A stretch of DNA of 64,000 bases, from positions 31,856-95,855 of the forward strand of contig JAUMTW010000007.1 of the NCBI GenBank assembly GCA_030531005.1, in the 5' to 3' direction. A program made the position numbers and the translations under genes. Source of the DNA: Corynebacterium sp. GTDB taxonomy: Bacteria; Actinomycetota; Actinomycetes; Mycobacteriales; Mycobacteriaceae. How positions within the stretch are numbered: the first letter of the stretch is position 1; every line of letters starts with the position of its first letter. The notes beneath the pieces were generated by a model that saw nothing but the letters and a program-made list of their open reading frames with translations, was not told where the DNA came from and ran no database searches. Positions 11,059-19,161 of the stretch are shown here, in pieces.

Positions 11059-12210
11059 GTGAAGAAGACAATAAGCGCCCTGGCGGCAGCCACCATGGCT
11101 TTCACCTCTATTGTTAGCGTTCCCGCATTTGCCGCAGATCCTGCCGGCGATGTGCGTACCTACAATACCTACCCCAGCCTAGTAGCTGGCATGGTTGCAC
11201 CAAACGCTGTGGTGGAAGACGGCTACTTCACTTCCACTGATGGCAAGGGCACCCAGATCTACTGGAAGAAGAACGTTGTACCAAACTCCCGCGGTACTGT
11301 TGCCTTGATCCACGGTCTAGCTGAAAATCAAGAGCGCTATGACTACATCACCTACCGGTTGAACCTGGAGGGATACAATGTCTACCGCCTTGACCACCGT
11401 GGTCACGGCCGCTCTGCAGAGCCATATACCAATGTCCGCAAGAACCTGATCGATAACTTCGATAATGTTCAAAAAGACATGAAGCAGCTGATGCAGAAGA
11501 TTCACGCTGAGCAAACCGGCAAGGTCTTCCTGATGGGGCACTCCATGGGTGCGATGGCTGCACAGTACTATGCAGTCAAGAACCCCAATGACTTCGATGC
11601 TTTGATCACCAACGGTGGCGGCATCCCAGTCAACCCCTATGGCGCAAACACCCAGCAGCCTGAGTACCTGCGCGCTGATGGCAACCCATCGATTAAGTTC
11701 CTGGCGCCATTCCTGAATTCCGAGGGCCGCCCGCTTGACCCATATGATGCAATGCTGGGCTATGACGTAGCTGGCGCACTGGGTGCCCTGGGTGTGGATA
11801 TTAACCAGGTAAGTAGTTTGCCAGCGCACGATTCTCCGCAGATTCTGCAAAACAACGATGTGCCTAACTCCTTCAAGCTGGGTGTTGTTGACGATCCACA
11901 GGTCTTGGACCAACTCTCCAATGATCCACTGAACTCGGATCGCATCAACCTGTCCACCATGTATCAGATTGTCTATGCCCTCGGTTATGCAGCACAGCAT
12001 GCTGCTAACTACACCGGCCCGACCCTGATTATGCACGGTGATACCGATGGTCTTGTTCCTTACCCAATGGATATCAACTGGTACAACGCCGTTGGCTCCA
12101 CTGATAAGCAGATGATCCTGTGGGAAGACATGATGCACGAGACAATGAACTCCGTGGCCCGCGATAAGGTTATCGACCACGCCATTGACTTCATCAACGC
12201 GCACAACTAG
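11059..12210 (+). CDS. Secreted alpha/beta hydrolase, lysophospholipase-like
   Basis: A 383-residue exported serine hydrolase of the lysophospholipase/monoglyceride-lipase type. The GTG at 11059 is preceded by GAGGAAGG and opens a signal peptide (MKKTISALAAATMAF, cleaved after AFA). The catalytic Ser is in the GHSMGA elbow, the acid is probably the Asp of HGDTDGLVP, and the His is in the MMHETMNS region. An oxyanion-type HGLAENQERYD motif precedes. The substrate is not known; its place among envelope genes suggests lipid turnover in the wall. An upstream in-frame start at 11011 would spoil the signal peptide. Confidence 0.85.
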   Translation: MKKTISALAAATMAFTSIVSVPAFAADPAGDVRTYNTYPSLVAGMVAPNAVVEDGYFTSTDGKGTQIYWKKNVVPNSRGTVALIHGLAENQERYDYITYRLNLEGYNVYRLDHRGHGRSAEPYTNVRKNLIDNFDNVQKDMKQLMQKIHAEQTGKVFLMGHSMGAMAAQYYAVKNPNDFDALITNGGGIPVNPYGANTQQPEYLRADGNPSIKFLAPFLNSEGRPLDPYDAMLGYDVAGALGALGVDINQVSSLPAHDSPQILQNNDVPNSFKLGVVDDPQVLDQLSNDPLNSDRINLSTMYQIVYALGYAAQHAANYTGPTLIMHGDTDGLVPYPMDINWYNAVGSTDKQMILWEDMMHETMNSVARDKVIDHAIDFINAHN

Positions 12211-12282
12211 GTGTCGTTTGCTGCACGTGCATAAATAGAAAATGCACGGGCGGTACGTTCAGTACATGCTGATCTCCGCATT

Positions 12283-12322
12283 ATCCCTCTAGAGCGCACG
12301 TAGCGCCTTAGAGGGATTTTTG
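12283..12322 (+). terminator. Intrinsic terminator after the secreted hydrolase gene
   Basis: Stem ATCCCTCT / AGAGGGAT (12283-12290 and 12310-12317) with an inner GCGC/GCGC stem, followed by five T residues. Confidence 0.85.
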
Positions 12323-12536
12323 CATGCTTGTGCTCAGTGATAGTGGGCTGCTGCTCGAACAAAGATTTCGGTAGCAGCCGAGTAATACAAGAGCATCGGG
12401 CGAGCCAGTTCGCAATTGGCGAAGAGATTTCGGAGGGAAACGCCCATTGATGAAAGAGTAAAATGAAGAAATTCATGTTTTGCTAGAAGACAAAGGTTGT
12501 ACGCCATCAGGGTGTGCATAACATTAAGGAGCAGAA

Positions 12537-14495
12537 TTGACTTCGCAAGCTGTGGAATCCTTGCAGCGGTTCCTCTTGCCTAAAGAGGGCGAGCCGCACG
12601 ATGTGCGTATGCTGTATTTGATTGAATCTGAACGCAATCAGCAGCGCCCGAGTTGGGAAAACCGCCACGATATCTACCTGCCCGCAGGAACCGAAGTAAG
12701 CTTTCAAACTTACTTTAATGCCTTCCCGGCAGCATACTGGCGGCGCTGGACTCAGCTCGAGGAGGTCATTCTCAAAGTCGAGGTCGTTGGTGCCGCGCGC
12801 GTGGATATTTTTAAGTCGCGCCTGGACGGCAACGGGCTAGCAGTGACTGGTCGTCTGCTGGAAAATGAGACCGCAGAATTTCCGCTCTCCCTGGCTACCT
12901 TCGAAGATGGCGGCTGGTACTGGTTTAGCATTACTGCGGAGACCGATGCGCAGGTCAAAAACACTGGCTGGTTCGCGCCTGTGGCCCCAGGTCCACAGGT
13001 TATGCCTGATGGCAGCGAGATTCCGGCACGCGAAAAGCGTGTGACCGTTGGTATTCCTACCTTTAATCGTCCAGCTGATGCTGTGGCTGCCTTAGAAGCC
13101 CTCGCCGAAGATCCAGAGGTCGACGCAATTATTGACGCCGTGATCATGCCAGATCAAGGTAATAAGCACCCCGCCGACGAGCCCGGATATGAGGCAGCTA
13201 CCGCCCACTTTGGAGAGCGCTTCTTTGAGTTCCGACAAGGTAACTTAGGTGGATCTGGTGGCTATTCCCGCATTATGTTCGAAGCCTTAGGTGGTGTTGA
13301 TGGCAAGGGTGCTGCCGGTGCTGCAGAATCCCCCTTCATCTTGTACATGGATGATGACATCGTTGTCGAGCCTGAAAGTATTCTGCGAGCTGTGCAAATT
13401 GCTCGCTATGCACGCCAGCCAATCTTGGTTGGTGGACAGATGCTTAACCTTGAGCAGCCCAGCCACTTACACTCTATGGGTGAGGTTATCGATCCCGATT
13501 CCTTCATGTGGACTTCGGCACCATTTGGTCATTATGACCATGATTTTGCTCGCTCCCCACTGTCTAATGTGGAGCCTAATGCCGAGCTAAGTGCCGTAGA
13601 TCTGCACCGTCGCATCGACGTGGATTATAACGGTTGGTGGATGTGTCTGATCCCACGCGTGGTTGCCCAAGAAATCGGTCAACCATTGCCACTGTTCATC
13701 AAGTGGGATGACGGTGAATATGGTTTGCGCGCGGGCGCTGCTGGCTTCCCAACAGCCACCTGGCCTGGTGTGGCCATCTGGCACTTGGCATGGTCTGGCA
13801 AGGATGATGCCATCGACTGGCAGGCCTACTTTCACCTGCGCAACCGGCTGATTGTCGCAGCTCTGTACCACGAGGATTCCCGCAAAGGGTTGCTGGCTTC
13901 GATGCTTAAGGCCACTACTAAGCATCTGGTATGCATGGAATACTCCACCGTCGCTATTCAAAATCAGGCTATGCGGGACTTTTTAGCTGGTCCGGAGAGT
14001 CTCTTTGGGATCCTGGAAACCTCGCTGCCGAAGGTGAATGGTATCCGGAAAGAATTTTCTGATGCCCAGGTTCTGCGGAGTGCTGCAGACCTACCGAAAG
14101 CATCTGGTGCAACGGGCGTGCCATTGACTTGGACCCTGCATGGGGCGATGGCCGGGCCTAAGAAGTACATGATGATGGCAAAGGGCTTGACCCATATGCT
14201 GCGCAAAGAAAACCCGCAACACCATGAAGTGCCGCAGGCAAACCTCGCGCCAATTAATGCGCGCTGGTTCAGTCTCTCGTTGCTTGACGGAGTGACCGTG
14301 ACCACTGCTGATGGTCGTGGTGTGGTTTATCGCAAGCGTAACCGCCGCTTGGCAACTGACCTTTTGCGTGAATCCATGGAGCTCCAGCGAGAGGTGGCAA
14401 ACCGCTTCGAGCAGCTCCAGCAGGACTATCGCTCCTATAAGAACACCTTGACCAGTAAGGAAGCCTGGGCGGAGGTTTTTGCACAGTATGAATAA
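12537..14495 (+). CDS. glfT2: Galactofuranosyltransferase GlfT2
   Basis: Processive transferase that builds the bulk of the cell-wall galactan from UDP-galactofuranose on the inner membrane face. The 652-residue protein has an N-terminal beta-sandwich part (1-165) followed by a GT-A fold opening with RVTVGIPTFNRPADAV, the metal-binding DDD at 272-274 (YMDDDIVVEP), a conserved WWMCLIPR, and a WDDGEYGLRAG segment holding the catalytic Asp pair, then a helical C-terminal region. The start is a TTG with AAGGAG five bases upstream. Its stop overlaps the start of the PAP2 gene by eight bases, which implies translational coupling. Confidence 0.95.
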   Translation: MTSQAVESLQRFLLPKEGEPHDVRMLYLIESERNQQRPSWENRHDIYLPAGTEVSFQTYFNAFPAAYWRRWTQLEEVILKVEVVGAARVDIFKSRLDGNGLAVTGRLLENETAEFPLSLATFEDGGWYWFSITAETDAQVKNTGWFAPVAPGPQVMPDGSEIPAREKRVTVGIPTFNRPADAVAALEALAEDPEVDAIIDAVIMPDQGNKHPADEPGYEAATAHFGERFFEFRQGNLGGSGGYSRIMFEALGGVDGKGAAGAAESPFILYMDDDIVVEPESILRAVQIARYARQPILVGGQMLNLEQPSHLHSMGEVIDPDSFMWTSAPFGHYDHDFARSPLSNVEPNAELSAVDLHRRIDVDYNGWWMCLIPRVVAQEIGQPLPLFIKWDDGEYGLRAGAAGFPTATWPGVAIWHLAWSGKDDAIDWQAYFHLRNRLIVAALYHEDSRKGLLASMLKATTKHLVCMEYSTVAIQNQAMRDFLAGPESLFGILETSLPKVNGIRKEFSDAQVLRSAADLPKASGATGVPLTWTLHGAMAGPKKYMMMAKGLTHMLRKENPQHHEVPQANLAPINARWFSLSLLDGVTVTTADGRGVVYRKRNRRLATDLLRESMELQREVANRFEQLQQDYRSYKNTLTSKEAWAEVFAQYE

Positions 14496-15021
14496 ACAAC
14501 ACATCAACGGCGATCCATTGGGTGAGTCTCAAATCCTGATAGCTATCCAAGATGTACTCTATGAGCGTCCAGGAATACCAGCAGCTGCCCGCGGTTTGAG
14601 TCACTTTGGGGAGCATGCGCTTGGTTGGATGGGCATTGGCGCCGCTGGCGCCATGATCGCCCGCAAATCCCCTGCACAGCGTCGGTCCTGGCTGGCCGTA
14701 GTTGCTGCGGCTTTGAGCTCCCACGCCGCTAGTGTGATTCTCAAGCGGGTGGTGCGCCGCCCGCGTCCACACGCGCAAGAGATTCGCATAGGCGTTGGCA
14801 CACCGAGTAAGCTGAGTTTCCCTAGTTCGCATGCCACCTCAACAACGGCGGCAGCTATCGCGATTTCGCGGGCCTTAAAGAACAAGACTCCGCTGGGCAT
14901 TATCCCTATCATGATGGCATCGCGAATGGTATTAGGTGTGCACTATCCCAGCGATGTGCTTGCCGGTGCCGCATTAGGTGCAACGAGTGCAGTGGCAGTA
15001 CAACGCATTATGGAGAAGTAA
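14488..15021 (+). CDS. PAP2 phosphatase (Rv3807c-like), decaprenylphosphoryl-ribose phosphate pathway
   Basis: A 177-residue membrane phosphatase of the PAP2 superfamily. All three motifs are present: KRVVRRPRP, PSSHATS and SRMVLGVHYPSDVLAG. Its Mycobacterium homologue Rv3807c sits between glfT2 and the DPPR synthase gene, and it is proposed to remove the 5-phosphate from decaprenylphosphoryl-5-phosphoribose before epimerisation to the arabinose donor. That role is from synteny and family knowledge. The ATG at 14488 overlaps the glfT2 stop; an in-frame TTG at 14479 is less likely. Confidence 0.88.
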   Translation: MNKQHINGDPLGESQILIAIQDVLYERPGIPAAARGLSHFGEHALGWMGIGAAGAMIARKSPAQRRSWLAVVAAALSSHAASVILKRVVRRPRPHAQEIRIGVGTPSKLSFPSSHATSTTAAAIAISRALKNKTPLGIIPIMMASRMVLGVHYPSDVLAGAALGATSAVAVQRIMEK

Positions 15022-15160
15022 CTAATTCGTACTGCTCATTTATGCACAGTGATAGAGCAATATACGTACAGTACGGTGAGTTGTAATTTGCGTTGCGTCA
15101 TTTGAGCGCAGCGCTTGGCACGTCAAAAAAGTGGAGACAGCCCGGTGGAAAGGAAACGAA

Positions 15161-16144
15161 GTGGCTAAAGAGGTCAGTTTTGACACGGTTATTGGATCAG
15201 AGCCTCATACAGAGGGCATTGATCCAGTTAAGAAGCGTCAGCCTCCCAAAAATCTCTTCGATGGCATCATCAAAGCACTACGCCCAAAGCAGTGGGTCAA
15301 GAACGTCCTAGTTCTGGCTGCTCCGGTAGCTGCCGGCGCAGAGATACTTTTTGATGCTCAGAACTTGGCATCGGTGGCTATCGCCTTCGTTGCTTTCTGC
15401 CTGGCGGCGTCATCGATTTATTTGATTAATGATGCCCGCGATGTGGAAGCAGACCGCGAGCATCCCACCAAGCGTTTCCGCCCGATTGCCGCTGGTGTAG
15501 TGCCAGAATCTTTGGCCTACGTGCTATCCGTGCTCTTGATACTGCTGAGTGTCGGCATTAGCTTTATGGCTCAAAATGGCCCCGGCTTGGCACTGGTGAT
15601 GATCATCTACATCGCTTTGCAGCTTGGCTATTGCTTTGGCTGGAAGCATCAACCGGTGTTGGATATCGCCTTGGTCTCTTCGGGCTTCATGTTGCGCGCA
15701 ATGGCCGGTGGTGTGGCTGCAAGTATTCATCTCTCTCAATGGTTCTTGTTGGTAGCCGCTTTTGGTTCGCTGTTTATGGCGTCTGGAAAGCGCTATGCCG
15801 AAATCCTTTTAGTGCAGCGCTCTGGCGCAAAAATTCGCCGTTCGTTGGAGGGCTATACCGATACCTACCTGCGCTTCGTATGGACCCTCTCGGCAACTGC
15901 TGTGGTGATTTCATATGCTCTTTGGGGCTTTGAGATGGCGGAAGCTGCGGATGTTGGTGCAGTTTGGTACCAAGTTTCTATGGTGCCGTTCACCGTCGCT
16001 ATTTTACGTTATGCTGCTGATGTTGACCGAGGTGATGGCGGTGCACCAGATGAGCTTGCACTGTCTGACCGCACCTTGCAGATCTTGGCTATCGCCTGGT
16101 TGGCCTGCATTAGCATTGCGGTCTTTGTAGTACCGGCGCTGTAA
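15161..16144 (+). CDS. ubiA: Decaprenyl-phosphate phosphoribosyltransferase (UbiA family)
   Basis: Integral membrane prenyltransferase that transfers 5-phosphoribose from PRPP to decaprenyl phosphate, the first committed step to decaprenylphosphoryl arabinose. The 327-residue protein has about nine membrane helices and the UbiA-type motif NDARDVEADREHPTKR (near residues 88-103). The GTG at 15161 is chosen because AGGAAA lies ten bases upstream; an in-frame GTG at 15131 would add ten residues. In Mycobacterium and most corynebacteria aftB follows this gene; here the next gene is a mycolyltransferase. Confidence 0.93.
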   Translation: MAKEVSFDTVIGSEPHTEGIDPVKKRQPPKNLFDGIIKALRPKQWVKNVLVLAAPVAAGAEILFDAQNLASVAIAFVAFCLAASSIYLINDARDVEADREHPTKRFRPIAAGVVPESLAYVLSVLLILLSVGISFMAQNGPGLALVMIIYIALQLGYCFGWKHQPVLDIALVSSGFMLRAMAGGVAASIHLSQWFLLVAAFGSLFMASGKRYAEILLVQRSGAKIRRSLEGYTDTYLRFVWTLSATAVVISYALWGFEMAEAADVGAVWYQVSMVPFTVAILRYAADVDRGDGGAPDELALSDRTLQILAIAWLACISIAVFVVPAL

Positions 16145-16465
16145 AATGAGAGCTGCCGAGGTAGCGACGAAGCAACACAATTGAAGGCGCAACCCAGTTG
16201 ATAGCAGGGTGTTTTTGGTTGTAGTAGCGAGCACAATAGCTTCTGGTATAGGCCATACGCCGAAGCCTGTTATTATTGTTACTAGTGTGACAAATGTTGC
16301 TTTTTGAGGGTACTGTTTCTCAAATTCAGCGAAAAATGGTAGATTTTCGCTGTAATGATTGGAATCAGTCTGGCGATATAGTTAGAGTCTGGTAAAAGTA
16401 TCCTGGTCGCCGGAAAGAGGATCCAAGAAACTTCCGGCTGAAATACCTGTTTTGAAGGGATGAGA
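16145..16465. other. Intergenic region between ubiA and the first mycolyltransferase gene
   Basis: About 320 bases without a gene, at the place where aftB normally lies. I see no remnant of aftB in any frame. It should hold the promoter of the mycolyltransferase gene, but I cannot point to a convincing -35/-10 pair. Confidence 0.6.
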
Positions 16466-17479
16466 ATGAAGAAGACTGCAACGTCTGGCTGGCGCCGTAA
16501 GCTGCTGGCAGGTTTGACCGCGCTGGCAACACTCGGCACCGTAGCTCTGGCGGGGCCTACCCAGGCTCAGGCTGGTCCGCGGGACTACCTGCGCCCAGAT
16601 TCTAATGGGACCTGTGAATGGGACGCAGTGAACTACTGGGTACAACGCTGCGAGGTGTTCTCCCCAGCATCTGGCCGTGTTATTGAAGTTCAGATCCAGC
16701 CCGCACAACGCGGTGGCGACGCTGGTCTGTATCTGCTTGCAGGTGCAGCAGCCGGTCTGGACGGCAATAATAACTGGATGACCACCTTCGGCAACGCTCC
16801 AGCAGAGTTCGTGAACAATAACGTGACTCTGGTTGCCCCAGTTGGCGGTGCAGGTACCTTCTATACGGACTGGATCGATCCGACCGGCAAGCCTACCGAT
16901 GCGTGGGGAACCTTCCTGACTCAAGAGCTGCCTGATTATCTGGCTCGTAATTTCGGGGTGAGTCGAAATAACAACGCTGTTGCTGGTATGTCCATGGGTG
17001 GAACTGCTGCAATGAGCCTGGCGGCCCGCTATCCGCAGCAGTTCAAGCAGGTGCTGAGCTATTCTGGTTACTTGACCCTCGGTGGCGCCACCGGTAATGC
17101 TGCTGCAGCAGCCGCTTTGAGCCAGTTCCACCGGATGTCTGTGACCGCCGTGTACAACACTTTCATGGCTCCAGGTACCCCAACTCACGATCCAATGCTG
17201 CACATCCCCGCATTGCGTAACACGGATGTATACATCTCCGCAGCAACTGGTGTGCCAGCTCCTGCTGATCAAGGTCTGCCCCTAGATGCTCAGATTGCTG
17301 GTGCATCCATGGAGGCTGCTTCCCTAGCTGGCACCGCTGCTTGGGATGCTGCCGCTCGCTTGCAGGGACTGAATTTCACCGCGCACTATGAGCCAGTAGG
17401 TCTACACAATTGGAACAACTGGCGTCACGAGTTGGTCCTTACCCATGATCGTATTTTGAATACTCTGAACGCGTGGTAA
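16466..17479 (+). CDS. cmt: Secreted mycolyltransferase (antigen 85 family)
   Basis: Exported esterase-fold enzyme of 337 residues that moves mycolates between trehalose monomycolate, trehalose and arabinogalactan. A signal peptide (basic start, hydrophobic LLAGLTALATLGTVALAG, AQA cleavage) precedes the mature domain. The nucleophile is Ser 176 in GMSMGG, and the His is in GLHNWNNW near the C-terminus. The ATG at 16466 is favoured over one at 16460 by the spacing from GAAGGG. It lacks LGFP repeats, unlike the third paralogue. A paralogous gene follows. Confidence 0.92.
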   Translation: MKKTATSGWRRKLLAGLTALATLGTVALAGPTQAQAGPRDYLRPDSNGTCEWDAVNYWVQRCEVFSPASGRVIEVQIQPAQRGGDAGLYLLAGAAAGLDGNNNWMTTFGNAPAEFVNNNVTLVAPVGGAGTFYTDWIDPTGKPTDAWGTFLTQELPDYLARNFGVSRNNNAVAGMSMGGTAAMSLAARYPQQFKQVLSYSGYLTLGGATGNAAAAAALSQFHRMSVTAVYNTFMAPGTPTHDPMLHIPALRNTDVYISAATGVPAPADQGLPLDAQIAGASMEAASLAGTAAWDAAARLQGLNFTAHYEPVGLHNWNNWRHELVLTHDRILNTLNAW

Positions 17480-17525
17480 GCCATAGTAACCAGGTGTAGC
17501 TACGACTAATCTTGCAGGTATTTTG

Positions 17526-17559
17526 CTCCTCGCCCCATGAATTTGGGCGGGGAGTTTTT
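17526..17559 (+). terminator. Intrinsic terminator after the first mycolyltransferase gene
   Basis: Stem CTCCTCGCCC / GGGCGGGGAG (17526-17535 and 17545-17554), one G-T pair, followed by five T residues. Confidence 0.85.
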
Positions 17560-17565
17560 GCATTA

Positions 17566-17582
17566 TTTTTTTTTGGGGGGGG
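17566..17582. repeat. T9-G8 homopolymer tract upstream of the second mycolyltransferase gene
   Basis: Nine T followed directly by eight G, about 157 bases ahead of the next start codon. Such tracts are prone to slippage; whether this one affects expression is unknown. Confidence 0.8.
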
Positions 17583-17738
17583 AGGTAAAACCGTGCGCTT
17601 TTTGTAACGCTTGACGCACCTGCACAGATTTCGCCCTTAGAGAGACTTCCCACGGCAGAAATGTGTTTCTTTAAGCGAGGCCCTTCCATCGCCGGCCCTA
17701 TCGAGTGTGCACTCTGCCTGAAAAATGAGGAGCATCGT

Positions 17739-18776
17739 ATGGTTTGGGGTTCTGTAGGACAGCATTCTGTGGGGCAGCATCGAGTACGTGCAATAATAGC
17801 CTGGCTAAGCGCAGTGGCAGTTGCTGTGGCGATGCTGGCATTTGTGCCAGAAGCGCAGGCTGCAAACCGTGCGTTCTTGCGCCCTGACGCTACTGGTACG
17901 TGTGAGTGGGATCCGATTGCCTATTGGGTGCAGCGATGTGATGTTTATTCGCCGGCGATGAACACCACAATCGTGGTGCAAGTGCAACCAGCAAAAAATG
18001 GCGGTAACGCAGGTTTCTATCTTCTTGATGGCGGCCGCGCGGAGGATACTTCCAGTGCTTGGTTGGCTGCTGGCAACGCGCAGGCTCGATTTGTGAACGA
18101 CAACATCACCATCGTGATGCCGGCTGGTGGCGGTGGTAGTTTCTACACCGACTGGGTGCGCGAAGGGCGCCCAGGGGATCCGAGTACCAACTATAAGTGG
18201 GAAACCTTTCTTACCCGCGAGCTGCCAGACTACTTGCAGCGCCACTTTGGAGTAAGCCCGCAAAATAATGCGATTGGCGGACTTTCTATGGGTGCTACTG
18301 CAGCAATGAACCTTGCCGCAGCGCATCCACAGCAATTCCGGCAGGTAACTTCGTTCTCCGGTTACCTCACCATCGGTAGTCCGGCAGGGTATGTAGGCGT
18401 AGCTCTGACGCTGTGGGAGCTGGGGAAGTTGGATGTTAACGCCATGTATGGCTCTATGTTCTCCCCGCGTGTGCACGAACTTGACCCCTTGTCCAATATT
18501 CCGCGTCTGCGTGGTAAAGATGTCTATGTTTCAGCTGCAACTGGCATTTGGGGCCCAGGTGAAGCGCAATATGCTGTGAATGATCGCATTGTGGGTACCG
18601 GGCTTGAGTTAGCTTCAGCTGGGACCACCTTGGCTTGGGAAGCCGCTGCGCGCGCCCAAGGGCTTCAGGTAACCTCATATTATGCGCCAGTAGGTAGCCA
18701 TAATTGGGAGCAGTGGAACCTGCAGCTCGAACGTGCGCGCCCACATATTTTGAATGTCATGAATGCTTGGGGTTAA
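17739..18776 (+). CDS. cmt: Secreted mycolyltransferase (antigen 85 family), second paralogue
   Basis: A 345-residue paralogue of the preceding enzyme. The ATG at 17739 follows GAGGAG by seven bases; upstream in-frame starts would put 26 extra residues before the signal peptide (IIAWLSAVAVAVAMLAF, then EAQA). The nucleophile is Ser 183 in GLSMGA, so the elbow has Ala where the other two paralogues have Gly; a shared CEWDPIAYWVQRCDVYSP block and the C-terminal GSHNWEQW His are kept. It has its own upstream region with a homopolymer tract and no strong terminator behind it. Confidence 0.92.
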   Translation: MVWGSVGQHSVGQHRVRAIIAWLSAVAVAVAMLAFVPEAQAANRAFLRPDATGTCEWDPIAYWVQRCDVYSPAMNTTIVVQVQPAKNGGNAGFYLLDGGRAEDTSSAWLAAGNAQARFVNDNITIVMPAGGGGSFYTDWVREGRPGDPSTNYKWETFLTRELPDYLQRHFGVSPQNNAIGGLSMGATAAMNLAAAHPQQFRQVTSFSGYLTIGSPAGYVGVALTLWELGKLDVNAMYGSMFSPRVHELDPLSNIPRLRGKDVYVSAATGIWGPGEAQYAVNDRIVGTGLELASAGTTLAWEAAARAQGLQVTSYYAPVGSHNWEQWNLQLERARPHILNVMNAWG

Positions 18777-19161
18777 GGGGCATGCTGCCACCGCGAGCAT
18801 TGGTGCAGCGCTCATAAACGCTTGATCTATATCTGAGCGGGGTGTGAGTTTCTCTAGTACTGAGTACTGGGGTACAGCTTTCGTGTAGCAACAAGTATTG
18901 CGACAAAGCAAGATCGAGGAATTATGCTCCAGAAATAGCAGGTTGAGCATAACCGTCCAGATAAAAGAAACCTGCTTGAATTGCCCACAATACGGGGTGT
19001 CGCCCGCGAAAACTTTAAACCTAAACTTAAACTTGATTGCAATCAATGGTGTAGTCATGCGTCCTTGAGATGCTCGACGCGGTTGTCTTCCAGGTGCGGG
19101 GAACGCCTGGAAATCTTCCTCCCCGAGCGGCTGACGTATCTAACAGCGAAGGAAGAACTCC
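18777..19161. other. Intergenic region upstream of the LGFP mycolyltransferase gene
   Basis: About 385 bases without a gene. It contains the repeated hexamer AGTACT at 18858-18870 (TAGTACTGAGTACT) and a perfect 14-base palindrome further down, described separately. Confidence 0.6.
19033..19046. promoter_or_regulatory. Perfect palindrome, candidate operator of the LGFP mycolyltransferase gene
   Basis: TTGATTGCAATCAA reads the same on both strands. It lies about 115 bases before the start codon in an AT-rich stretch, the usual position of a dimeric regulator site. No regulator is assigned. Confidence 0.4.

Noticed and set aside
11317-12204. 295-codon open frame on the minus strand
   Set aside because: Opposite the secreted hydrolase gene, whose signal peptide and catalytic motifs are convincing.
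16382-17272. 296-codon open frame on the minus strand
   Set aside because: Opposite the first mycolyltransferase gene; no recognisable product.
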